A stretch of DNA of 64,000 bases from UBA2336 sp964404445 (GTDB taxonomy: Bacteria > Bacteroidota > Bacteroidia > Cytophagales > Cyclobacteriaceae). The translations under genes were made by a program, and so were the position numbers. The notes beneath the pieces were generated by a model. The model worked only from the letters and a program-made list of their open reading frames with translations. It searched no databases and had not been told where the DNA came from. Shown piece by piece: positions 51,453 to 59,333 of this stretch. The DNA lies in NCBI GenBank assembly GCA_964404445.1, contig CAYOJW010000001.1:806001-870000 (forward strand), written 5' to 3'. Numbering within the stretch: the stretch's first letter is position 1; every line of letters begins with the position of its first letter.

Positions 51453-52158
51453 TATGAATCAAAACACTGTTTAAACCTAAAAGCACTAAATCAGGGGACG
51501 CAAATATGGTGGCTTTCAATTGGTTTTCAAAAAAAGCCGCATCGCCACCGCACAAAATCACCTGTAAATCAGGGTATTTATTCCGGTACCGGGCAATAAT
51601 GCCTTCGATCTCGGCTATTGTTCCGTTAACAATGCCGCTTTGAATGCACGATTCGGTACTGTTGCCCACCAACGGAATGTTTTCTTCCGGTTTAATTAAC
51701 GGCAGTCGGGCTGTAAACGTATGTACTGCCTGAAACCGCATCGCCAACCCGGGCGAAATACCTCCCCCAACGTAATTTTTACCGGCATCTGTAAAATCGT
51801 AGGTAATGCAGGAACCGGCATCAATAACAAGAGTGTTTTGGCCGGGAAAAAGTTGTACCGCCCCACATGAAGCTGCCAGCCGGTCAACCCCGAGGGTTTG
51901 TGGCGTTGCGTAGTGGTTAACAATGGGCAGTGGTAATGTATGGTGTAAAATAAATTTTTGGCACGCCTGTACAGCCCAGGCAAGAATGGTTTCGGCAGGT
52001 GTGTTTACCGAACTAACTAAGATATTTTGCGCAGTGCTTTGGTGCAGAAAATTTTTGAGGTCGCTGGCTTCGGTGAATACGAATTTCTCTGTTAATCGAT
52101 GCTGATCGAAAATCGCTATCTTGGCCGAACTGTTACCATAATCAACAACTAAATTCAT
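51439..52158 (-). CDS. coaX: Type III pantothenate kinase
   Basis: First step of CoA synthesis. 239 residues of the ASKHA fold: VDYGNSSAKIAIFD at the N-terminus binds phosphate, LGVDRLAAS is the pantothenate-side motif, and VIDAGSCITYDF is the second phosphate motif. Normal length. It diverges from anmK with a 27-base gap that contains a ten-base palindrome. The OMP gene follows with an overlap. Confidence 0.95.
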   Translation of the reverse strand: MNLVVDYGNSSAKIAIFDQHRLTEKFVFTEASDLKNFLHQSTAQNILVSSVNTPAETILAWAVQACQKFILHHTLPLPIVNHYATPQTLGVDRLAASCGAVQLFPGQNTLVIDAGSCITYDFTDAGKNYVGGGISPGLAMRFQAVHTFTARLPLIKPEENIPLVGNSTESCIQSGIVNGTIAEIEGIIARYRNKYPDLQVILCGGDAAFFENQLKATIFASPDLVLLGLNSVLIHNVLA

Positions 52159-52159
52159 T

Positions 52160-52169
52160 CGGTTAACCG
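52160..52169. promoter_or_regulatory. Palindrome between coaX and anmK
   Basis: CGGTTAACCG is a perfect ten-base palindrome in the 27-base gap between divergent start codons. It could be an operator for one or both genes or chance. Confidence 0.3.
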
Positions 52170-52185
52170 GAATATTTTCAAAAGT

Positions 52186-53262
52186 ATGAATTCAATTCAA
52201 CAGTATAAAGCTATCGGGTTGATGTCGGGCACTTCATTGGATGGCGTGGACATCGCCTGTTGCACCTTTACGCACAACCAGGGCTGGACGTTTACTATTG
52301 ATCGGGCAGAAACCGTTGCGTACCCGACAGCGTGGCGAAAAAAATTAAGCGAGGCACACACGTTACCGGCTGAAAAACTGATTGCGTTGGATGTGGCCTA
52401 CGGAAAATACTTAGGCGAATTGTGTTCAACGTTTATCAAACAGCATAAAATTCGCGGTGTTCATTTCATAGCCTCGCACGGGCACACCATTTTTCATCAG
52501 CCGAAAAACGGATTCACCCTGCAAATCGGTAATGGCAACGCGATTCATGCGGTAACGAATTTACCTGTTATTTGTGATTTCAGAAGTTTGGATGTTATCA
52601 AAGGCGGACAAGGCGCACCGTTGGTTCCGGCTGGCGATGCTTTGTTGTTCAGCGAATATGATATGTGTCTGAATTTGGGAGGCATCGCTAATCTGTCGTT
52701 AGAACATAAGAAGAACAGAACAGCCTTTGATGTGTGTTATGTAAACATGGGGTTGAACTACTTGGCACAACAAGCCGGTAAAAAGTATGATACTGCCGGG
52801 AGCATGGCCTCCGATGGTGAAGTGAACGCGGTATTGCTGAAAAAACTTGACAAGGTTTATGCGAAGATTAAAACAAAACGGCCTTCGTTGGGGCGCGAAT
52901 TTTTCGAGAAGGAAATTCAACCGCTGTTAGCGGATAAAAAAATACCCATTCACGATAAACTCAGAACGTTTACCGAATCATCGGCCAAAGAAATAACAGC
53001 CGCTTTGTTAGAAAGCGGAAAAAACAAAACCGTGTTGTGTACCGGTGGTGGGGTGTTCAATTCATTTCTGATTTACCGGATGATCGAATTATGTGGTGAT
53101 GATGCAACACTGGTAATACCCGATATAGAAATCATCAACTTTAAAGAAGCGTTGGTGTTTGCTTTCTTAGGTGTGTTGCGCATCCGTAACGAAGCAAATT
53201 GTTTGAAGAGCGTAACCGGGGCAACACAAAACAGTTCCAGCGGTGTAATGATTGGTTTCTGA
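52186..53262 (+). CDS. anmK: Anhydro-N-acetylmuramic acid kinase
   Basis: Phosphorylates and opens 1,6-anhydro-MurNAc during cell-wall recycling. 358 residues. IGLMSGTSLDGVD and ASHGHTIFHQP are the family signatures; LNLGGIANLS and CTGGGVFNS complete the ATP and sugar sites. The ATG at 52186 is nearly adjacent to the divergent coaX. No murQ is nearby. Confidence 0.96.
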   Translation: MNSIQQYKAIGLMSGTSLDGVDIACCTFTHNQGWTFTIDRAETVAYPTAWRKKLSEAHTLPAEKLIALDVAYGKYLGELCSTFIKQHKIRGVHFIASHGHTIFHQPKNGFTLQIGNGNAIHAVTNLPVICDFRSLDVIKGGQGAPLVPAGDALLFSEYDMCLNLGGIANLSLEHKKNRTAFDVCYVNMGLNYLAQQAGKKYDTAGSMASDGEVNAVLLKKLDKVYAKIKTKRPSLGREFFEKEIQPLLADKKIPIHDKLRTFTESSAKEITAALLESGKNKTVLCTGGGVFNSFLIYRMIELCGDDATLVIPDIEIINFKEALVFAFLGVLRIRNEANCLKSVTGATQNSSSGVMIGF

Positions 53263-53296
53263 TGGTTTGCCATTTTTATGGCCTAATGTTACCACC

Positions 53297-53392
53297 ATGC
53301 CCGAACTACTAAAGGAGTTTGAATATAAACGCCCCGAAATTGTTAATCGGCTATACCATAATAAAAAAATTGAAGGCAGAATACTATTATAA
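53297..53392 (+). pseudogene. Fragment resembling the N-terminus of glutamate dehydrogenase
   Basis: A 31-codon frame begins MPELLKEFEYKRPEIV, clearly related to MKDLLQKYETKRPEIV of the intact gdh gene 1 kb downstream (10 of 16 positions identical). The remainder (NRLYHNKKIEGRILL) diverges and stops, where gdh continues into its catalytic core. Best read as the remnant of a duplicated dehydrogenase gene. A short functional peptide is less likely. Confidence 0.6.
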
Positions 53393-53429
53393 CCCGAAGA
53401 CAAGTTATAAAGAAACCTCAATCTATGTT

Positions 53430-54221
53430 ATGAAAATACTGGTTTTACTCCTCTTCACCTTACTGGTGCAAACTACTTGTTTTGCCCAATACAATCAGCA
53501 TTACCGGCAAACCCCTGAACTCAATGAAAACCTGACTATATCATTTGGCCTGGCCGCCTCATCAACATCTGCGAAATCACATCCCTGGCGACAGGCATTT
53601 GTAACGCCACTTCTTTTTACCGTTTTCGGATGGCGTGCAGAGATAGACAATGATTTTCTTACCGATGAAGAAACGTACCGGGAAAGACATAAACATAACC
53701 CCGACTTTAAACACCGTGTGGATGACTACATTCAATACGCCCCGATTGTTGCCGTTTATGGGCTGGACGCACTGGGTGTAAAGGCTAAAACTGATTTTGC
53801 CAACCGTACGGCCATCCTGATTAAGACAGAACTTATTCTGGCGGCTACGGTCTATCCCCTGAAAAAAATTACTGCGGTTCCGCGCCCCAACACCGGCCAA
53901 CCAACCTCTTTTCCTTCAGGTCATACAGCTCAGGCATTTGCCGCAGCAACCTTCATGGCAAAAGAATATGGGCATCATAGTGTTTGGTATAGCATTGGCG
54001 CGTATTCAACTGCGGTACTGGTTGGTTCGATGCGCATACTGAATGACCGGCATTGGCTGTCGGATGTTTTTGTGGGTGCAGCGATTGGTATATTCGCCAC
54101 GAACCTGGCGTATCTCACACATCAGTATGCATGGGGAAAGAAAAAAAGAATGAAAGCTACTCTGATAATCCCTTCGTATGACGGCACTACCGGAATGTTG
54201 AGTGTGGTACATAGGTTTTGA
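53430..54221 (+). CDS. PAP2-family membrane-associated phosphatase
   Basis: 263 residues from MKILVLLLF; the frame extends to 53319 across non-coding sequence. A signal peptide ends near CFAQ (residue 18). Phosphatase motifs are KKITAVPRP (motif 1), PSGHT (motif 2) and RILNDRHWLSD (motif 3, with the usual leading Ser-Arg as Met-Arg). Likely acts on undecaprenyl pyrophosphate or another lipid phosphate at the periplasmic face. It stands alone between the gdh fragment and gdh. Confidence 0.88.
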   Translation: MKILVLLLFTLLVQTTCFAQYNQHYRQTPELNENLTISFGLAASSTSAKSHPWRQAFVTPLLFTVFGWRAEIDNDFLTDEETYRERHKHNPDFKHRVDDYIQYAPIVAVYGLDALGVKAKTDFANRTAILIKTELILAATVYPLKKITAVPRPNTGQPTSFPSGHTAQAFAAATFMAKEYGHHSVWYSIGAYSTAVLVGSMRILNDRHWLSDVFVGAAIGIFATNLAYLTHQYAWGKKKRMKATLIIPSYDGTTGMLSVVHRF

Positions 54222-54352
54222 GGCAAACTAAAATAACCACCAAACAGGATAAATGTTGTAGACAAATTCCATAAGGTTGCTATGCGTGTTGGTGAAGAAC
54301 ATTAACATGGGGTAAATTTGAGTTACTTTGCTGCCTGAATTTTAATCCTGTT

Positions 54353-55579
54353 ATGAAAGACTTACTCCAGAAATACGAAACCAAACGCCCTGAAATTGTT
54401 TTTGAGTGGAAAGACACCGAAACCGAAGCCGAAGGCTGGGTGGTGATCAACTCATTGCGCGGAGGCGCTGCCGGTGGCGGTACACGTATGCGCAAAGGGT
54501 TAGACAAGCGCGAAGTGGAGTCATTAGCCAAAACCATGGAAGTGAAGTTCACCGTTTCGGGGCCGGCCATAGGCGGGGCGAAGTCGGGTATTAATTTCGA
54601 TCCGAACGATCCGCGTAAAGCGGGTGTGTTACAACGCTGGTATGCAGCCGTCATGCCGTTGTTGAAATATTATTACGGAACCGGAGGTGATTTGAATGTG
54701 GATGAAATCCATGAAGTAATTCCCATCACCGAAGATGTAGGCATCTGGCATCCGCAGGAAGGCGTATTCACCGGGCACTTTAAACCAACGGAAGCACAAA
54801 AAGTAAATCGTATTGGTCAACTGCGGCAAGGCGTTATCAAAGTTATTGAAGACGAAAAATTTACCCCTTCATTATCGAAGAAATACACTGTGGCCGATAT
54901 GTGTACGGGTTATGGTGTAGCCCAGGCTGTTAAACATTATTATGAATTGTGGGGAGGTAAAGTAGAAGGCAAACGTGCCGTAGTGCAGGGCTGGGGCAAT
55001 GTAGGTGCTGCCGCAGGATTTTACTTAGCACAAATGGGCGTTAAGATTGTGGGCGTTGTGAGCCACGAAGGCGGTTTAATTAATCAGAAAGGATATTCGT
55101 TTGAAGAAGTGCGTGAGCTTGTCGTAAACCGTAATGGCAATAAATTGGTTTCGCCCGATATGTTACCGTTCAGCATCGTGAACGAAAAAATCTGGGATTT
55201 GGAATTTGAAATTTTTATTCCGGCAGCGGCTTCACGCCTTGTCACCAAAAATCAGGTTGACAAGATGATGGCTTCCCACCTCGAAGTGTTTTCGTGCGGA
55301 GCCAACGTGCCGTTTGCCGATCCGGAAATATTTTTTGGCCCGACCGGCTTGTATGCCGATCAGAAATTTTCGGTGATACCCGATTTTATTGCCAACTGCG
55401 GCATGGCGCGAGTGTTTGCCTATTTTATGGAAAGTGAAGTGAGCATGAACGATGAGGCAATTTTTGAAGACATTTCGAAGACTATCGGAAACGCGCTTAA
55501 AAAGACCCACGCGCTTCACAAAGCCAAAACAGGTATCGCTCAGGCTTCGTTTGAAACTGCGCTCAAACAACTTGTTTAA
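54353..55579 (+). CDS. Glu/Leu/Phe/Val dehydrogenase
   Basis: 408 residues, NAD(P)-dependent oxidative deamination, most likely of glutamate. Catalytic segment GPAIGGAKSGINFDP holds the active Lys, GGDLNVDEIHEV is the substrate-side block, and the Rossmann motif GWGNVGAAAGFYLAQMG lies at about 215-231. C-terminal IPDFIANCGMARVFAYF completes the family. A leucine dehydrogenase role cannot be excluded without comparison. A truncated copy of its N-terminus is 1 kb upstream. Confidence 0.92.
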   Translation: MKDLLQKYETKRPEIVFEWKDTETEAEGWVVINSLRGGAAGGGTRMRKGLDKREVESLAKTMEVKFTVSGPAIGGAKSGINFDPNDPRKAGVLQRWYAAVMPLLKYYYGTGGDLNVDEIHEVIPITEDVGIWHPQEGVFTGHFKPTEAQKVNRIGQLRQGVIKVIEDEKFTPSLSKKYTVADMCTGYGVAQAVKHYYELWGGKVEGKRAVVQGWGNVGAAAGFYLAQMGVKIVGVVSHEGGLINQKGYSFEEVRELVVNRNGNKLVSPDMLPFSIVNEKIWDLEFEIFIPAAASRLVTKNQVDKMMASHLEVFSCGANVPFADPEIFFGPTGLYADQKFSVIPDFIANCGMARVFAYFMESEVSMNDEAIFEDISKTIGNALKKTHALHKAKTGIAQASFETALKQLV

Positions 55580-55698
55580 ACTTTTTAGCTGCCGGCAGCA
55601 TCCATTTAAAAATAGTTTTAACCGTTGGCAGCGAAAACCGTGTTCGTGCGGCTATGTGTGCTTATAAAACGCTATCTTAGGCATTCAAAAAAATAGAG

Positions 55699-56895
55699 AT
55701 GAAAAAAATCTTCGTAACCTTAATCGTATTGTCTGTTGCAGGGGCAGGCTTTGCGCAAACAGAAACCACCGGTAACGTTGGTATTAACTTTGAAACCGGC
55801 CCGTGGGCTGAGATTCTGGCCAAAGCCAAAAAAGAAAACAAGTATGTGTTTTTAGATGCCTACACTACCTGGTGTGGCCCATGTAAGTGGATGGACAAAA
55901 ACGTGTTTCCGACAGCCGAGGCAGGCGAATTTTTCAATAAAAATTTCGTGAACGCGAAAATCGATATGGAAAAGGGTGAGGGGCTTGAGATTGCGAAAAC
56001 CTATACCATACAAGCCTACCCAACCTACATTTATGCCGATGGCGATGGTAACTTGGTTCACCGGGTGGTGGGTTCTATGCCAACCGATCAGTTTATCGCG
56101 GCATCGGCCGATGCCTTAAAGCCCGAAACACAATATGGTACGCTTATCCGTAAGTATGAAGCAGGTGAACGTTCGCCCGAATTTTTATACAATGCCGCAA
56201 AGGCTGCGCAAAAAGCGTATGATGTAAAAAAATCGAACGAGTTAGCGGCTGCATACCTGAAAACACAAACCAATCTGTTAGAAGAAAAAAACGTAAAGTT
56301 TATCAGCGAGTTTATCGAGTCGGCTTCTGATCCTAATTTTGAATTTATGCGCAAGAATGCTGCGGCATTTCAGGCATCGATCGGTAAAGATAAGTATGAA
56401 GGAAAGATGTACCAGGTTGCCTACCAGAGTTCATACTCAGAACTGGGCGTGAAGCGCGACATCACCAAAGAACAGGTTCCGGAATTTATTGCGAAAGCCG
56501 ATGCTTACTATAAAAAAGTGTTGCCCGAACAAACGCCTAAGTTGCTGAATGCTTTTTCGATGAACCTGTACCGCATCACAAAAGATTGGGACAATTATGC
56601 CAAACAGGCTATTAGCTATTATGAAAAAAATCCGTCAACAAACTCAAACGAACTGAACAGCATTGCCTGGGCATTTTTTGAGAATGTCGAAAACAAAGAA
56701 CACCTGAAAAAAGCATTGGCCTGGGCGTTGCAATCGGTAAAATTAGATGAGGGCTATGCCAATCTCGATACCGTAGCCAACCTGTACCACAAGTTGGGCG
56801 ACAAAGCCAAAACAAAAGAGTATGCGAACAAAGCCATTGCATTAGGTAAGGCTAATGGCGAAGATGTATCGGGAACAGAAAAACTTTTGGAGTAA
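55699..56895 (+). CDS. Exported thioredoxin-domain protein with helical C-terminal region
   Basis: 398 residues with a signal peptide ending GAGFAQ (residue 20). The thioredoxin fold at about 28-135 has AYTTWCGPCKWMDKNVF with Cys59 and Cys62, like the thioredoxin-7/DUF255 type used for periplasmic thiol reduction. The remaining 260 residues are helical with TPR-like stretches (LLNAFSMNLYRITKDWDNYAKQAI and similar), perhaps for partner binding. Its stop lies ten bases before the second palindromic element. Confidence 0.85.
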   Translation: MKKIFVTLIVLSVAGAGFAQTETTGNVGINFETGPWAEILAKAKKENKYVFLDAYTTWCGPCKWMDKNVFPTAEAGEFFNKNFVNAKIDMEKGEGLEIAKTYTIQAYPTYIYADGDGNLVHRVVGSMPTDQFIAASADALKPETQYGTLIRKYEAGERSPEFLYNAAKAAQKAYDVKKSNELAAAYLKTQTNLLEEKNVKFISEFIESASDPNFEFMRKNAAAFQASIGKDKYEGKMYQVAYQSSYSELGVKRDITKEQVPEFIAKADAYYKKVLPEQTPKLLNAFSMNLYRITKDWDNYAKQAISYYEKNPSTNSNELNSIAWAFFENVENKEHLKKALAWALQSVKLDEGYANLDTVANLYHKLGDKAKTKEYANKAIALGKANGEDVSGTEKLLE

Positions 56896-56905
56896 TGTTT
56901 TAGAT

Positions 56906-57034
56906 GAGGCTGTATCAAAAGTGTTACGTCATGTCGAACGCAGTGAAACACCCCGTCAATTAGCGCTTAAAATCGGGACATCTCACTGCGTTCGATGTGA
57001 CGTGGCTTATTATTTTGACTTTTGATACAGCCTC
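56906..57034. repeat. 129-base palindromic element, copy 2
   Basis: Same length and layout as copy 1. Both ends carry GAGGCTGTATCAAAAGT, so the base that differs from copy 1 (C to A at position 9) is changed at both ends and pairing is kept. The right end is five bases from the lysC stop, as copy 1 is five bases from its neighbouring stop. It lies between convergent genes, where it may serve as a terminator. Confidence 0.9.
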
Positions 57035-57039
57035 TCTAT

Positions 57040-58362
57040 TTATTGAATCCCAAACAAACCTTCATTCAGCGCGATCAGCGCTTTTTCTTTATATGAAGGT
57101 TCAATCACAATCGAAATGTTGTTGTTGCTGCCGCCACATGAAACCATTTTTACAGGCACTTGCGACAACGAACCAAACACTTTTTCTAAAATGCCTTTCT
57201 GTCCGCCAATGTTGTGCCCTACCACGCAAATAATGGTTTGGTTGGTTTGAACATCGATCGTTCCGAATTTTTTAAGTTCGGTTACAATCGAATCGAGGCT
57301 GGAGGTTGAATCGATGGTGAGCGAAACGGCAACCTCTGATGTCGAAATCATATCGATTGGTGTTTTGTGTTGTTCGAACACCTCAAACACCCTGCGCAAA
57401 AAACCATAGGCCATTAACATGCGCGATGATTTGATGTTCACCACGGTAATATTGTCTTTGGCGGCCACGGCTTTAAAAGTACCTTCGGTACCCTTGTTGC
57501 TAATCAGCGTTCCTTCAGCCTTTTCGTCCATCGTGTTTTTTAACCGCACCGGTACACCATACTTTTGAGCCGGAACGATGGTAGAAGGGTGGAGGATTTT
57601 CGCCCCGAAATAGGCCAGCTCCGATGCCTCATCGAACGTAAGTTCAGAGATCGGGAACGTTTTTTTAACAATGCGCGGATCGTTGTTGTGCATACCGTCA
57701 ATATCCGTCCATATCTGGATTTCCTCTGCCCGCAACGCACTGCCGATCAGCGAAGCCGTATAGTCGCTTCCGCCACGTTTCAGGTTATCGATTTCGTTGT
57801 GATGGTTGCGGCAGATGTACCCTTGTGTGATGATGATGTCGATGTTTTTCAGCGAATTCATCAGGGGCTTCAGGCGTTGCTCGATTTTATCTAACTCGGG
57901 CTCTTCATTTTCGTCAATCGACATAAAATGAAGGGCAGGCAGAAGGCGTGAGTTGATTTTACGTTCTTGTAAATGCTGGTAAAACAACTCGGTTGACATC
58001 AACTCGCCTTGTGCTAATAATTCGCGGTAGCTTTTACCGTTAAACTGACCGGCTGCTAACAGGCGGATAAAAATAAAAAACCGGCTTACGGTTTCCTGGC
58101 CGATGGCCTTAAAATTTTCGGAAGTGTATAGCTCCCCGATAAAAGCTTCGTAATGTTTTTCAAGTTTGGCGATTTCCTGTTCGGCTAAATCGGGTGCGTT
58201 GGCTAACAGGTGATCGCCAATCGTTACCAAAGCATTGGTTGTTCCGGATAAAGCCGAAAGTATAACTACCTTTTGACCGGGCGTGGCCGATACAAGTTCA
58301 GCGATTTTTTTCATTCGTTCCGGCTTGCCCACCGAGGTGCCGCCAAATTTTAACACTAGCAT
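57040..58362 (-). CDS. lysC: Aspartate kinase
   Basis: Phosphorylates aspartate, the first step to Lys, Thr, Met and diaminopimelate. 440 residues, monofunctional. KFGGTSVG at the N-terminus and GRGGSDYTASLIG-like (LKRGGSDYTASLIGSAL) in the middle bind nucleotide and aspartate. Two ACT domains at about 310-440 (ISTSEVAVSLTID, CGGSNNNISIVIEP) give feedback control. A promoter TAACTTTG lies upstream. Confidence 0.96.
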   Translation of the reverse strand: MLVLKFGGTSVGKPERMKKIAELVSATPGQKVVILSALSGTTNALVTIGDHLLANAPDLAEQEIAKLEKHYEAFIGELYTSENFKAIGQETVSRFFIFIRLLAAGQFNGKSYRELLAQGELMSTELFYQHLQERKINSRLLPALHFMSIDENEEPELDKIEQRLKPLMNSLKNIDIIITQGYICRNHHNEIDNLKRGGSDYTASLIGSALRAEEIQIWTDIDGMHNNDPRIVKKTFPISELTFDEASELAYFGAKILHPSTIVPAQKYGVPVRLKNTMDEKAEGTLISNKGTEGTFKAVAAKDNITVVNIKSSRMLMAYGFLRRVFEVFEQHKTPIDMISTSEVAVSLTIDSTSSLDSIVTELKKFGTIDVQTNQTIICVVGHNIGGQKGILEKVFGSLSQVPVKMVSCGGSNNNISIVIEPSYKEKALIALNEGLFGIQ

Positions 58363-58385
58363 GATCTGTTTTTTTATAAAGCGTG

Positions 58386-58393
58386 CAAAGTTA
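58386..58393 (-). promoter_or_regulatory. lysC promoter -7 element
   Basis: On the minus strand TAACTTTG followed by CA matches TAnnTTTG exactly, 23 bases upstream of the lysC ATG. Confidence 0.6.
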
Positions 58394-58507
58394 ATGAACG
58401 GAAAATATAAAACGCGGCTAACAGGTGTCAGCCCTGTAAAACTTTTTTGCGCGCGATTCCAACCTTACCTGTTGCTGCATCGTCTTGCAGCCGTTTAAAT
58501 AATCGTT

Positions 58508-59254
58508 ATGGCATTACAGGAAGAACTTGAAGTTCAAGGAAATTATCTGTTCCGGTACCGGGGGGTACTACCGGTTATTATTTTACTTGTGGCAATCCTG
58601 ATCTTCAGTATTCCCAACCAGCATTATCCTACGTTACTGGTCTCGTCAGGGTATGAATTTTTTTGTTTGGGTATTTCTTTGATCGGATTGGGTATTCGGG
58701 TTTTTGCAGTTGCTTTTCGGTTCAAAGGAACATCCGGCCGCAACACGAAAAAGCAGGTGGCTGATAACCTCAATACCTCAGGCGTTTACTCTCAGCTGAG
58801 GCATCCGCTTTACCTGGGAAATTTTTTCATGTCACTCGGCATAGCCATGCTCATTCAAAGCCTGTGGTTTATGGTCGTTTTTGTGGTGGTATACTGGATT
58901 TACTACGAGCGGATCATGTATGCAGAAGAACAATTTTTGCGGAAGCAGTTCGGTGAAAAATATCTTCGGTGGGCAGCGGCAACCCCGGCCATCATTCCGG
59001 CTTTCAGAAACTGGGTAAAACCACAGGGTTCGGTTAACTGGAAAGGAACCATGCGAAATGAAATTAACTCCGTGCTTTCCCTGTTTCTGGTTTTTCTTGT
59101 ACTGGAAGCAATTGAGAAAGCAAAAGAGGGCAGACTGAGCGATATTTTTTCCAGCTGGACGTTCTATTCGACCCTTATCAGCATTCTTCTGTACGCATGG
59201 ATTAAACTTATCCCTAAAGTTATGCGCAAAGTAAAAGCTTCGGCTATGGAATAG
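58508..59254 (+). CDS. Isoprenylcysteine/phospholipid methyltransferase-like membrane protein
   Basis: 248 residues with about five to six transmembrane helices. The SAM-binding signature is YSQLRHPLYLGNFFMSLGIA (about 98-117), followed by EEQFLRKQFGEKYLRW, as in ICMT and the PEMT-like families. Bacterial relatives methylate lipid phosphate or small amines; isoprenylated proteins are not expected. The substrate is unknown. It is a single gene between lysC and dnaK. Confidence 0.82.
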   Translation: MALQEELEVQGNYLFRYRGVLPVIILLVAILIFSIPNQHYPTLLVSSGYEFFCLGISLIGLGIRVFAVAFRFKGTSGRNTKKQVADNLNTSGVYSQLRHPLYLGNFFMSLGIAMLIQSLWFMVVFVVVYWIYYERIMYAEEQFLRKQFGEKYLRWAAATPAIIPAFRNWVKPQGSVNWKGTMRNEINSVLSLFLVFLVLEAIEKAKEGRLSDIFSSWTFYSTLISILLYAWIKLIPKVMRKVKASAME

Positions 59255-59281
59255 CGTTAACTATCGGTTTTTCCAGATAAC

Positions 59282-59311
59282 AAAAAAGCCCTGCCGTTTC
59301 CGACAGAGCCT
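59282..59311 (-). terminator. Terminator of dnaK
   Basis: On the minus strand the arms around 59311-59299 and 59295-59284 pair with two G-U pairs and one mismatch, followed by TTTTTTG. It sits between dnaK and the convergent methyltransferase gene. Confidence 0.75.
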
Positions 59312-59333
59312 TCCTTTATATAAGGAGCAAATA

